Origin: Eukaryota sp. TZLM1-RC
Taxonomy: Eukaryota; Metamonada: BaSk clade
Length of the DNA: 64,000 bases
Reading direction: 5' to 3'
Assembly (NCBI GenBank): GCA_040285825.1
Contig: JAUPSS010000001.1
Coordinates: 2,604,001-2,668,000 of the forward strand
Shown: in pieces, positions 50,511 to 60,433 of the stretch
Numbering within the stretch: position 1 is the first letter of the stretch
Layout of the letters: each line of letters begins with the position of its first letter
The notes under the pieces: generated by a model
Databases searched by the model: none
Told to the model about the DNA's origin: nothing
The model's input: the letters and a program-made list of their open reading frames with translations, nothing else
Position numbers and translations under genes: made by a program

Positions 50511-51464
50511 GTATTTATTGAATTTGCACACTTGATTAAATTAAATCATAACTAATGGGACGACTATCATTAAACCAAGATTTCCTCTACAAAATCTTGA
50601 TTTGCTTGCTGTCTAGCTAAAGCTTCTCTAATTCGATTGAAAAACCGCGGTAATCTATTAATAATGGCAAATTGAATCCGTGAACGCCATAAAAAAATAT
50701 CAAATCTTTTCATTGTTTTTTCTTTCACCATTTTTTGGAAGTCATCCAAAAAAGTTTCTGCTTCAACTGATAATCTTCCATTTATCGAAAATGGGAAAGC
50801 AATAAAAACCAGCTGTGTATTTCTATCGACATTTGCATCTTCAATTTCTTTATCATATTTTCTATGTTTTTCTTTTGCTTTTAAAAATCCAGAGCAGCCA
50901 CAGGATTAAGTTTTCTTCTGTGAACCAAAGTATCGTTTGCAACATTACATGAGACAAAGTCAACAATAGCTTCAGAATTATCAATCCAATCACAGTATAC
51001 ATCACCTCTATCATCAGAACCAAAATTATTCAGAGAAAGTGTTTCCTTCAGCAGGGGCTCTTTGATACACGATATCCTTGAAGTTTGTGCCATATTGAAA
51101 ACAGTGTCTCTAACAGCATCATGTAATGAAGAACGATAAGTTATCAATTTAGAGCAATTTAGAGCATGGCGCAAAGTGAGTTGAGGTGAATTCGAACAAA
51201 TACATTTTTCTTTTGATAATAATTGATTAATGGGGATGTTCAAATATAATCTCATTTTTGTTACAAATGCTTCATTAGTGGCACACAATCCAAATCTTCG
51301 TGGTACAATGGTTACAAAAAGTGAAGAATCTGACGCCTTGTTTTCACAAACACCCTTTTCCAATAACAATGAGTGAAGATCTTGATTTAAAACAGCCGAG
51401 CTGCAAATATTATTATAAAGATCTTTTTCATACATTCCAGTCAATCTTTTCTGTAATGTTCGAA
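50511..51464 (-). mobile_element. 5'-truncated copy of the 60.4-kb non-LTR element
   Basis: Nearly identical to 60434-61388 from the shared 3' end (GTATTTATTGAATTTGCACA) up to TGTTCGAA, where homology stops. It encodes the knuckle and endonuclease end (CICSNSPQLTLRHALNC; SDDRGDVYCDW; VDFVSC) with a frameshift near 50880, where the run GCTTTTAAAAATCC has two extra bases. GAACAATAT before and GAACAAAAT after may be an imperfect target duplication. A typical short product of incomplete reverse transcription. Confidence 0.88.
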
Positions 51465-51654
51465 CAAAATACAAAGATCAAAATACATGTTTCCTTTTTT
51501 ATTGGAAATTTGATCTCACACTATTCATATCGTAATAGAGTTAGAATTGGTCACTGTAACTTTTCGATTTATTATGGTAAGTTTGACAGCATTGTTCATT
51601 CTTTTGTAATAGGTCTCAACTCAGTCACAACCAAACCAAAATTTACATAAAATC

Positions 51655-52001
51655 TGTATGTGATAATCAATCATGATCTGTGTAATGATGTTTAAGAAAA
51701 ACCAATTTCCGGCTACTACTGCTCGACAAACATCAACCAGCTACCGATGTCATACATGAGTACTCGAGGAAAAAAAGATGGAAATGGACAGATACATTGA
51801 GCACCTAATACAAATCATGGCGGGAGAGAAATAAATGCTTACCCACTTGCAAGTAGTGTGGATGTTTATAGATTTGTAGTGTCCATGCTATTGTTGGTTT
51901 GATTAATATTGTAGATGAGTATCTCAAAGGAAAAGAAGGACCGCAAGTTTTGAAAAGATCATCTTGGTTACTACTATTTGACATTTTTGTGCTATTACCC
52001 T
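51655..52001 (+). pseudogene. Fanzor relic abutting the RSP4/6 start
   Basis: Aligns with the relic at 22.5-22.83 kb over its whole length, as a more decayed copy. ATGTTTAAGAAAAACCAATTTC matches its KMFKKRNF stretch, CATACATGAGTACTCGAGG its zinc-ribbon region, and ACTTGCAAGTAGTGTGGATG the TCKKCTC codons. GTCCATGCTATTG and TTGTAGATGAGTATCT follow. It ends with ACATTTTTGTGCTATTACCC, then the ATG of the next gene. Stops and shifts occur throughout. Confidence 0.65.
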
Positions 52002-53456
52002 ATGTCTGACGACGTTCTTCTTTCCCAGGCGATATCTTATCTCAAAACCACTCAAGGACATTCGAACCTCTCACTCTATGATCATCTAGAGTTCATTGTG
52101 ACAGAATCTCTCAAGTCTGACAATGACCCTTCTGATCTTTCTATTCTCCTAGAACAATCCTTACTAGAAAACCAAACCACACAACCTCAGCGCCCTTCCC
52201 AAGCTGATCCCACTCTCCAACACTTGGTTGATTCCTATCTCAAACACGTAATCTCCCTTCTCCAGCAGGCTTCCCTTCCGCCTGCGTCTACCACTTCTTC
52301 TCTCCTTCGTTCCCACCTTAACCTTTTCGCTCTACCTTCTCTATCTAGTTCACTCTCTTACCTACGGGATGCACATGGTCTTGGCATCTCTTCCACTCAA
52401 GGTTTTCTTCTCACGTCATCTCTCTTCAAATTGGCTTCTTCACTCTCCCTGCCTCCCGAAAACATCACCTTTATAGGGTCCTTCTTCACTCTCAATTCTC
52501 CGTACTATGCTATCGAGATTCCCTTTTCTATCTTTCCCCACCACCTTTTACCTTCTCTCCAACCAGCCTTACCTGGTGAGATTCCTCCAGAACCTTGGGG
52601 AGAAGGTTGTAATGAGGTGGTGATCATGGTGGTAACGCAAGATTCTTTGGTCAAGGATCCCTCAAGTTGGGAAATCTTACCACCTGTTTATCCAAAGTTT
52701 GTGTCGAATTCAGTCAATCAATCATTGTTTTTAACCGGAAATTTATCAACTTCTGTTCCTTACTATCAATCAGAAGCTAATTTCCTTCGATCATTCATCT
52801 CTGTACTTTCCCATTCTTCTTTCCTTTGTCCTAATGGTTTGTTTGTTGAGGACGAAGATGGTCAAGTGGTGGCTAATGATGAGTTTGACCTGGAAGAGTG
52901 GCAGGGGTTGGTAGAGGAGAATTGGGTTCATTGCCTGGCACACTTGCTCCCTCAAGGAAGAGTCTCCTATTCCTCACCTGTTCCTTTTCCCAAGCCCCCA
53001 AAGAAGGATGAGGATGAAGAAGATGAAAGTGAGGAAGAGGAAGAGGAACCTGAGCTAAAGGAAAGGTTTATGGGGGTCGAAAATGATGTGCTGATTAAGG
53101 AAACTGATGATGATGAGGGTCAGGAAGAGGGTCAAGAAGAGGTTGAACTGCCATTATTTTTGAAAATGCACATTCCCAACAATGTCTGGAACTTTAAGTC
53201 AAAGCATTATTTAAAATCAGTCAAATATCCTGGATTAATTAATTTATTTTCAAATGGCAAATTTGGTAGCATCTATTTTGGAAATTGCACTACTTTTAGC
53301 TTAACTTTTCATTCACCGTCTGCTATTCCAACACTCCAAACTTTCCCTTCCCTTCCCACTGAACTCAGGGATCCTACGTTGATCGAGGAGCACGACTGGA
53401 TGGACAAGAAAAGGGAAGAGGAAGAAGAAGAAGAGCAAGAAGAAGAAGATGATTAA
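52002..53456 (+). CDS. radial spoke head protein RSP4/6 (RSPH4A/RSPH6A family)
   Basis: 484 residues from ATG 52002 (MSDDVLLSQAISYLK); an upstream in-frame ATG at 51978 lies in Fanzor-derived sequence. The N-terminus has SLYDHLEFIVTESLKSDN, as in the family's LYDHLS-x-V-L-x-x-I-L. The centre has PGEIPPEPWGEGCNEVVIMVV, WEILPPVYPKFVS, KFVSNS-x-x-x-LFLTGNLSTSV, then NFLRSFISVLSHSSFLCPNGLF, matching AHYLRAQIARIS-x-x-x-x-SP-G-F. HCLAHLLPQGRVSY matches the I-L-P-Q-G-R-C block. Acidic stretches (DEDEEDESEEEEEEPE and the C-terminus) are typical. It builds the spoke head of axonemes. No intron. Confidence 0.9.
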   Translation: MSDDVLLSQAISYLKTTQGHSNLSLYDHLEFIVTESLKSDNDPSDLSILLEQSLLENQTTQPQRPSQADPTLQHLVDSYLKHVISLLQQASLPPASTTSSLLRSHLNLFALPSLSSSLSYLRDAHGLGISSTQGFLLTSSLFKLASSLSLPPENITFIGSFFTLNSPYYAIEIPFSIFPHHLLPSLQPALPGEIPPEPWGEGCNEVVIMVVTQDSLVKDPSSWEILPPVYPKFVSNSVNQSLFLTGNLSTSVPYYQSEANFLRSFISVLSHSSFLCPNGLFVEDEDGQVVANDEFDLEEWQGLVEENWVHCLAHLLPQGRVSYSSPVPFPKPPKKDEDEEDESEEEEEEPELKERFMGVENDVLIKETDDDEGQEEGQEEVELPLFLKMHIPNNVWNFKSKHYLKSVKYPGLINLFSNGKFGSIYFGNCTTFSLTFHSPSAIPTLQTFPSLPTELRDPTLIEEHDWMDKKREEEEEEEQEEEDD

Positions 53457-53589
53457 TTGTATTATAGCTAAATATCACAACTTTTATTATAAATTTATTA
53501 AATTTGAGATGAATATTATAAGTTGAGGCATATTTCCTTATTAAATGTGGTTATTTTGGGTCAGTCAACCTAAATTTTTTTAAATGATA

Positions 53590-54245
53590 TCTATTTATTA
53601 GAAAACTTAAAACTCAACGTCTAAATAATCCATCTCTCCCAAAACACAACAACTAGATGCAACTCTCTCATAGTGAGATCCAAGAGAAAGCAAGGCCTCA
53701 GAAACCATCTTCAACATCCCCTTAAAAATAGAAAACACAATTGTATTTTGCCAAAAAAAAAACTGTTGAAATTCCTAGTGATCGTTTTCTTTCATTTCAA
53801 AATTTGCTACAAAAGGTAAAAAAGTGGGAGCAAGTGCACCAGATAGAGAAAATACAAATGAATACAAATTGTATTTTGTATCGTGTTACGTAGCCAATTT
53901 GGACAAAAGTTCGCTGTGTTATTTGATTTTGAATTTCAGAGTTAGCAAGCCTTTCATTTGAGACATTTCAAAAATAAACAGACATTGCGTCACCAAATGA
54001 AGGTTCCATCTAATATGACACCACCTCTGTAATTCTTATCGAAATCATCTTCAGCTTCATACAGATTTGGCAACAAAAGTTCCAAAAAAGATTCAATTCT
54101 ATGAGACTTGCACATACAATATAATTGGTCTCTTACAGCATCATGAACCTTGCTTCTAAAAGTAATAAAATGTTCACAAATGAACAAGACAGTTCATGTA
54201 ACTTTTCGTCTACATGTGCAAATTGAATTATGAGGTAAATTATCA
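53590..54245 (-). mobile_element. relic of the second non-LTR family
   Basis: Minus-strand fragment with VHDAVRDQLYCMCKSHRIES, then ELLLPN, NYRGGVILDGTF and a degenerate tail. Sequence around 53690-53745 and 54085-54175 is almost the same as in the 35.7-kb copy. Homology with that copy ends at the same motif GAGGTAAATTATCA near 54244, hinting at a shared 5' truncation or a short non-autonomous form. Confidence 0.75.
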
Positions 54246-54344
54246 ACCTAAAATCAATTACAACAGAAATCAATTACAAACAGAAATCCAGAAGAATGTT
54301 GTTTCACTTCTTCAAAGTCATTTTTTCTGACACTTAATTTCTCA

Positions 54345-55202
54345 ATGATCACCAAAGCTTTGCTCTTCATTATTTTACTCAATGCCTGCATGGCAAAAAA
54401 AATCATGCCCTGGATGGGCCTTGAACGTACAAAGGAACCTATCGAAGATGACCTCAACCAAATCAGCATGCTCCGTAATATTCTCACTGATGTTTCTTTC
54501 GAAAAGTACGACCTCGATTGGGATGCCAATCTCAAAAACAATGGTTTTTCTGATGTCAATCCCATCATTCAGCGTTTTGGTCTTGGTGCTCATCCTATGA
54601 TCACTACTGTCAATATCCGTATGTTTCACCACTTCTTATCGCAGCCAAACTCACTGAGTTGTTCAGTTCCACCAGTCAAATGGATAAGTTTATTGACCAA
54701 TTTATTACCGTAGCATTGAGAAATAACTACACCGGAGCAAATATTGATTTCGAACCCTCTGGAAAGGAAGCTTTCCCCTTGGCTGATGGTCTTGCTACTT
54801 TCCTTGACAGGTTTGCCAAAGCTTTACACAAGTACGACATGGTTCTCAGTGTTGATGTAGCTGCATGGACTCAGTTCTTCAACTATGAAAAGATTGCCAA
54901 CTCTGCCGTGGATTACGTTTGTGATATGTCAACTTATGCGGGAAACTTCAACACTTTCCTCAAGGCTTTAGATCGTACTGTCAATGCCTTTGGTCCCAAG
55001 GCATGTGTTGGTCTCATGACTATCAATCCTAATGAGTTTGTGTCTATTTTAAGTTAATTTTAGTGGAAAACATTATACTGATGAAGAACTAAAAATGAGA
55101 TTTGATGCAATTAAGGAACGCAATGTAGATTTTATCTCTATTTGGCAAATGCCAATTCCCGGCAATTGGGTCAATTTCTTGGCAGACTTTGTCCGTGCAT
55201 AG
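54345..55202 (+). CDS. GH18 chitinase-like secreted protein, three exons
   Basis: Exons 54345-54618, 54645-55035 and 55064-55202 join across 26- and 28-nt introns into 267 residues. A signal peptide (MITKALLFIILLNACMA) leads. The GH18 core strand is YTGANIDFEPSG near residue 125 (family D-G-x-D-x-D-x-E): the last Asp and the catalytic Glu are kept, but the first Asp is not. Later strands include VLSVDVAAWTQF, VDYVCDMSTYAG, GPKACVGLMTINP and VDFISIWQMPIPGNWVNFL, ending near the family's last barrel strand. It is short for an active chitinase (over 300 residues) and more like GH18-fold narrow variants. Unspliced, the frame breaks twice; splicing restores all of it. Confidence 0.8.
54619..54644 (+). 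other. 26-nt intron in the GH18-like gene
   Basis: Starts GTATGT, ends CTTCTTATCGCAG. Removal turns AAT ATC C|CC AAA CTC into an open frame that matches the later strands. It is the shortest intron in the window. Confidence 0.85.
55036..55063 (+). other. 28-nt intron in the GH18-like gene
   Basis: Starts GTTTGT, ends AAGTTAATTTTAG. Splicing joins CCT AAT GA to T GGA AAA CAT and reads on to the stop at 55200-55202; unspliced translation ends at a TAA within the intron. Confidence 0.83.
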
Positions 55203-55277
55203 GTAGTAGTTATTCAATTTATTTGTATAAAATTTATTATTAGAAATTTAAGTCAATTAACAATTATAATTTTAAAC

Positions 55278-57782
55278 CTAAAACAACCAACATTTTTTGG
55301 TTTTTTCTTCAGTGTTATTTTTTTCCTCTAAGCTTTCCTTTTCATTTGCTCTATCTTCTTCCTCTTGGGACAGCTTGGCAAACTTGATAAAGACATGTTC
55401 AAGTGTAGTCATTGTAATTGCATAATCAACAATACCAACTTCCTTATTACCTTGGACATTTTCAAAGGAATTAAACACTCTAGACAGCACAACATCAGAA
55501 GGAAGGTCTACTTGAGCAAACTTTCCTGGTATAAATGAAGCAATTTTAGCTTGAGAATGAATTGACTTGCAGAAATCCAAAACTTGTGCTCGCTGAGCTG
55601 TATTGTTAATATTCAGAAAAACTTTCCATCCTTGACCATAAAGTGATTTTAACCTTTGTGGACTGCCAACACATCGTAATCGTCCTCTTGTCATTATGGC
55701 AATTCTATCAGATAGAACCTCAGCTTCGGGCATCGAGTGAGTGGTTAGGATGGTTGCACATCCTCTCTTTTGTTCCTGTTTAATAAGTTCCCACAGAGCT
55801 CTTCTTGCCTCGACACTCATAGCAGAAGAAGGTTCATCCAATAAAAGCAAACGAGGAGCACCAATACAAGCAAGAGAAAGCTGAAGTCTTCTTTTATAAC
55901 CTCCTGAAAGTGCAGCAGATCTTCTTCCAACATATTCGCCTAACTGAAATCGAGAAACAATGTGGTCAACTCTTTTATCCGCCAAGTGAGAGGGAATCCC
56001 CACAATAGCTGCAAAGAGCTCGAGATGTTCTCTAACAGAAAGTAACTCAAATAACGTATCCTTTTGTGGACAAACACCCAGCGACTTGTGAATTTCATCC
56101 ATGTCAGTTCGCACGTCATGACCAAACACATGAAGAGAACCAGCAGAAAGGAAAAGGTCTCCAGTAATGATTGAGCAAGTAGTAGTTTTTCCACAACCAT
56201 TAGGTCCAAGTAAAGAAACAATTTCACCAGGAGATACTTTCAAACAAAGACCATTAACAGCGGTGAATTCTTTCTTGTTTTTCCCCTTAGATTTAAAAAC
56301 TTTGACTAATTTGTGAATTACAATAGAATTTGGGTCTGCGGATTTGTTTGAGCTAGTGGACCTTGTTGATTGCATTTCGGAAGCAACATCAGAATCAAAA
56401 GGACTAGCAATTTCATTTAACAAAGCTTCTTGGTTCTTCCCGCCTTTTCTTCCCTTATTACGACTGATATAATCAACGAACCAAGGCAACAGACAGCCTA
56501 AAATACCATGCATTACAAGGAATAACATTGGAATAAGCTGACCATTCTGTAAATCACCTGAAAACACGTCAGATAACGTCATGGTGTCCTTTTCTTGTAA
56601 ATTCAATGCAATAACCTCGAGACATCGATTCAATCCATATGGTGGAACGACGATCAAGAGAATGATAGACAAAACATTATGTAAAGTCCCTTCTAAAGGA
56701 GCAACCCGTAGTAATAGAATAGGTACAAGCATCACCAATGGAATTACGTTCCTTAAAACCTTTGTGGCTGTTTCAACTTTGCTAAAAATAAAAGAAAAAA
56801 GATAACCATAACCAATAGTGTGGAAAACAGAAAGAAGCATTGGTAAAACAGATGCTATCAAGGGAGCGTCAACAACAAAAGGAATTTTAGTAACCACCAT
56901 CAAGAGAATTGTGAAAACAATCAAAATACCAAAGACAATAGCATCTACACTAGCACTAGATAACCAGTACACAGACCTCTTGAGTCCATGGCAGGTCATT
57001 AGGTTCTTGATACCAGTTTCTTTGTCCTTAACAATCATTTCAGCGAACAAAGGAATCATATTTACAAATCCCATGGTAAGGAGGTAGGCTGAACCCATCA
57101 GTGCGAGGAGGGAAAAGTCAAGGGCGAATGGGGGAAGTGGCATGTCCTGGCGAGAGGCATGGATGGTAGTGGGAAGTTGCTCATTAACGTAGGCAGAAAT
57201 GATAGAGTTGAGACCAACTGGAAAGGAGTTCATAGCAGGAGAGTACATCATGGTGAGGTTGAGCTCCGTGGAAGTGTATGCATCAAAGAGATAAGCATAA
57301 GTAGCAGACGAAGGTTTATTGAATGAAGAGGTGTTGAAGAGGTGCTCATCCACAGATTGTTCATCCAGAAATTCGTAAAAGGAAGGGATAGGTTTCCCAT
57401 CATCGTTCAGATTGTGGGGGATACTTCCCAAAAGACCAGATTGGCTAACCTCATTCAATTCACCAACAGGATCACCAAGAGAGGGAGCAACAAATGGATT
57501 AATTTGTTCATGTTCATATGATGGGATATCTTCAGGGCCAAGATTGAACCTCATAGGGTCGGTGCGTTCCGAAAGAAGGTCCTCTAGTTGAGGTACCAAA
57601 AATAGAACAATCGCAATGACAATAGCAGTGTAATACAATGACGTTAGCACACTATTGGCCAAGTACTTCTTGTCACGACCAATGCAGGTGGATTTCAATT
57701 TTAATAAAGCCCTGTATTGACGGAACCATAGGGTCCTTTGATCAGCAATACGAGGAGCGGAGTTCTCCACAGTACCATACAT
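55278..57782 (-). CDS. half-size ABCA-type ABC transporter
   Basis: 834 residues: one transmembrane domain, then one nucleotide-binding domain. TM1 near residue 48 (YYTAIVIAIVLFLVPQL) is followed by a large exoplasmic region with N-glycosylation sites, then about five helices (residues 225-400). The NBD has Walker A GPNGCGKTTT near 523, Q-loop CPQKDTLFE, signature LSGGYKRRLQLS near 622, Walker B LLLLDEPSSAM and the switch His in TTHSMPEAE. The D-loop is unusual (SSAMSVEARR, where the family has SGMDPEARR). The protein ends KKCWLF, a possible CaaX prenylation box. ABCA proteins move lipids. It is divergent from a second half transporter, perhaps its partner. Confidence 0.9.
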   Translation of the reverse strand: MYGTVENSAPRIADQRTLWFRQYRALLKLKSTCIGRDKKYLANSVLTSLYYTAIVIAIVLFLVPQLEDLLSERTDPMRFNLGPEDIPSYEHEQINPFVAPSLGDPVGELNEVSQSGLLGSIPHNLNDDGKPIPSFYEFLDEQSVDEHLFNTSSFNKPSSATYAYLFDAYTSTELNLTMMYSPAMNSFPVGLNSIISAYVNEQLPTTIHASRQDMPLPPFALDFSLLALMGSAYLLTMGFVNMIPLFAEMIVKDKETGIKNLMTCHGLKRSVYWLSSASVDAIVFGILIVFTILLMVVTKIPFVVDAPLIASVLPMLLSVFHTIGYGYLFSFIFSKVETATKVLRNVIPLVMLVPILLLRVAPLEGTLHNVLSIILLIVVPPYGLNRCLEVIALNLQEKDTMTLSDVFSGDLQNGQLIPMLFLVMHGILGCLLPWFVDYISRNKGRKGGKNQEALLNEIASPFDSDVASEMQSTRSTSSNKSADPNSIVIHKLVKVFKSKGKNKKEFTAVNGLCLKVSPGEIVSLLGPNGCGKTTTCSIITGDLFLSAGSLHVFGHDVRTDMDEIHKSLGVCPQKDTLFELLSVREHLELFAAIVGIPSHLADKRVDHIVSRFQLGEYVGRRSAALSGGYKRRLQLSLACIGAPRLLLLDEPSSAMSVEARRALWELIKQEQKRGCATILTTHSMPEAEVLSDRIAIMTRGRLRCVGSPQRLKSLYGQGWKVFLNINNTAQRAQVLDFCKSIHSQAKIASFIPGKFAQVDLPSDVVLSRVFNSFENVQGNKEVGIVDYAITMTTLEHVFIKFAKLSQEEEDRANEKESLEEKNNTEEKTKKCWLF

Positions 57783-57846
57783 TGAGACAAACGAAAATGA
57801 TTGGAATCAAAATTATCACGTTACCCCTCACGTTTCTCACCTGACA
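57783..57846. promoter_or_regulatory. 64-bp gap between divergent ABC transporter genes
   Basis: The two start codons are 64 bp apart, so both genes probably share a short promoter. No clear TATA box. Function inferred from position. Confidence 0.45.
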
Positions 57847-60240
57847 ATGAGTTCAGTCCCGTTAGAAGGTGTCCACAGCTACCTCCTGCAAGTCAAGGGC
57901 CTTACAAAGAAAAACTTCCTGGTTTATTTTCGTGCTCCACATATTCTGCTAGAGGTTGTCTTTGCGATTTATTTCCTTGGTATCCTTCTATTCATCAATT
58001 ATCAAGAAGACCAGCCGAAGCCCCTCCCTGATCAGTTTCATGATGCGGTCACTCCTCTTCCTTGGAATCTCGCCTGTATGTTTTCCGAAGAACCAGATTG
58101 TGTCCTTCTATCATACGCCCCCTCTGATGATCTCGTTGCCCAGTCCATTGCTAACTACCTATCTGCGTTGGGTGGTACTACTGCTCTTGCTTTTGCATCT
58201 GAACAGGAAATGAACGACGCCCTTGTTGAAAACCCTTCCCGCTACGCTGTTGGCTTTGTTCTCCATTCATCTGAACCCAACTCATACAATTACACCATCA
58301 GAGTTCAGAATAACCACATGGGAGAGAATGAAAGCAACTGGGACATTTCCCCTTACTTGTCCTTCCAAACAGATCTCACTTCAGCCATTCTCTACCACCA
58401 ACACGGCCAGTCTCTCACCATTAACCTCTTGCTAAAGCATTTCCCGACACACAGAGACCCGATGCCCATAGGTTCTAACCAAATTACTTTACCAATATAT
58501 TTAACTATGGGGAGTATGTTTTTTGTCACTTCTTATATTACTGCTGTTATCACTGATAAGGAAAAATTTATCAAGCAAACCCTAAGATGCATTGGTATGC
58601 GGCTGTCTTGTTATTGGTTGAGTAATTACATTGTATTTGCTTTTGTTGGCTTTCTGGTTTCTTTACTGTGGTCATTTGGTTGCTTGGCCTTCAATATCAT
58701 TCCAGCTTCTATCCTTTATTTATTTATTCCTGGTCATTTTATGTTTTTACTTGCAATAATGTCATTTATGTCTCTGTTTTCTTTGTTATTCAAGAATGTT
58801 AAGGTTGCCATTGGTACTACGACTACAGTCCATCTAATCTTATCTTTTGGTGGATTGTTTATAATTTTCCTCTTGTTTACCAGAGAAGAAAAACACTTTT
58901 TAGAGAATATTTCGAATCTTTTCCCCTATTTTAATTATTTCGATTTTGTTTTCAACCTAATGACCGGCGTATTGTTTAATGAATCTAAATTGTGGAGCTA
59001 TTCAGCTAACCCCGATGGCAGAAGAACAGTTTCTGATAATTTTTGGTTGCTCGTTTTCAATTTTGTTTTATTTACTGTTTTGACTTTATATTTCGATTTT
59101 ATTGTCAAAACCGAATTTGATTCTTCCAAGAAGTTTAGCTATATCTTCTCTAAAAACCATTGGAAATCTGTATTTGATCTTTCTCAACCCAAAATTGATT
59201 CAAGTGTTCCTGCCTTGCAGGTTCAAAATTTGGTGAAGGAATTCAAACTGCCTAAATCTGAGGTTAAGGAAAAGAAAAGATACCTTCCAAAAGGGGAAAG
59301 AGTTGAAACTCTTTGCACTGCTGTCAATGACGTATCTTTCACAATCCCAATGGGTTCTACCTTTGCTGTTTTGGGAAAGAATGGTGCAGGGAAAACCACT
59401 GCTGTCAATTGTGCAGTAGGAGCTCTTAGTATCACAAGTGGTAACGTTTCTATTGCTGGCATGGACGTTACGAAAGATATGGATACGATTCGAAAATTAA
59501 TTGCGTATGTGCCTCAAAAAGACATTCTTATGGACCAGCTTTCCATTATCGAACACATTGAACTTTGGGGTTCAATCAAGGGCATTCCATTTGACGTCGC
59601 CAGACAACGTGGTTTTGAACTGCTCAGATCAGTTAGATTGGAAAGTGACTGCGATAAAAGGAGTAATGAACTGTCTGGAGGTATGAAAAGGAAACTTCAA
59701 CTGTGTTGTGCATTTGTAGGTGAGCCTTCTTTTATCTTTCTAGATGAAATTACTACCGGAGTTGACCCTGATAGTAGACATCAAATTTGGAACCTGTTAA
59801 GCAAGAAGAAAGCTTCACGTCAGCATTCTGTGCTTTTAATCACACATTATATTGAAGAAGCAGAGGTAATGAGCGATGATTTGGTTATTATGGCTTCTGC
59901 CAAGATTAGATGCCAAGGAAGTCCTGCCGAGTTAGCCATCAAACACGGTTCCGATTACCTTTTCACCTTTGTCAAGACTGAAAACTTTGTTGATGGGCAT
60001 GTAGTTGCTCTTTTGAATGAGTTTACCGGTGATGTTAAAGTTCGAAATTCCACCAATCAAGAGTTGGCAGTTTCCATTCCTACTAAGCATAAGGAAAAGT
60101 TTTCCTTATTGGTTTCTGAATTGGAAAACAGAAGCAACCAACTCGGGTTCTCGTCTTTTGGTATTCAAACCAGTACTTTGGAAGACATTTATCTTAAAGT
60201 AGTTGAGACTTATCAGCCAGAAGCTAGTGGTGATGTTTAG
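57847..60240 (+). CDS. half-size ABCA-type ABC transporter
   Basis: 797 residues. TM1 near residues 35-57 (LEVVFAIYFLGILLFINY), an exoplasmic domain with N-x-S/T sites, and about five helices between residues 215 and 415 (ABC2-type). The NBD has Walker A GKNGAGKTTA near 509, VPQKDILM, signature LSGGMKRKLQLC near 608, Walker B FIFLDEITTGVDPDSRH with an intact D-loop, and the switch THYIEEAE. Unlike its neighbour, it keeps D-P-D-S-R. Pairing with the minus-strand transporter as a heterodimer with one normal and one degenerate D-loop is plausible but unproven. No intron. Confidence 0.9.
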   Translation: MSSVPLEGVHSYLLQVKGLTKKNFLVYFRAPHILLEVVFAIYFLGILLFINYQEDQPKPLPDQFHDAVTPLPWNLACMFSEEPDCVLLSYAPSDDLVAQSIANYLSALGGTTALAFASEQEMNDALVENPSRYAVGFVLHSSEPNSYNYTIRVQNNHMGENESNWDISPYLSFQTDLTSAILYHQHGQSLTINLLLKHFPTHRDPMPIGSNQITLPIYLTMGSMFFVTSYITAVITDKEKFIKQTLRCIGMRLSCYWLSNYIVFAFVGFLVSLLWSFGCLAFNIIPASILYLFIPGHFMFLLAIMSFMSLFSLLFKNVKVAIGTTTTVHLILSFGGLFIIFLLFTREEKHFLENISNLFPYFNYFDFVFNLMTGVLFNESKLWSYSANPDGRRTVSDNFWLLVFNFVLFTVLTLYFDFIVKTEFDSSKKFSYIFSKNHWKSVFDLSQPKIDSSVPALQVQNLVKEFKLPKSEVKEKKRYLPKGERVETLCTAVNDVSFTIPMGSTFAVLGKNGAGKTTAVNCAVGALSITSGNVSIAGMDVTKDMDTIRKLIAYVPQKDILMDQLSIIEHIELWGSIKGIPFDVARQRGFELLRSVRLESDCDKRSNELSGGMKRKLQLCCAFVGEPSFIFLDEITTGVDPDSRHQIWNLLSKKKASRQHSVLLITHYIEEAEVMSDDLVIMASAKIRCQGSPAELAIKHGSDYLFTFVKTENFVDGHVVALLNEFTGDVKVRNSTNQELAVSIPTKHKEKFSLLVSELENRSNQLGFSSFGIQTSTLEDIYLKVVETYQPEASGDV

Positions 60241-60433
60241 TTTAGGTTTTTTGAATTTGAATAAATTTGTAATAAGATACTTTTTTCAAAATTTCTTTCT
60301 CGAAGCAGAAAACCATTGATGATCATTGAGTAGAAGACCATAAGTGTTGGGAACTTGGGAGATCAGCCAACTTGAGCTACTGTCTTTAAGGTCAATCAAT
60401 TTTAAGTCGAACAATATAATCCAAGTTATAATC

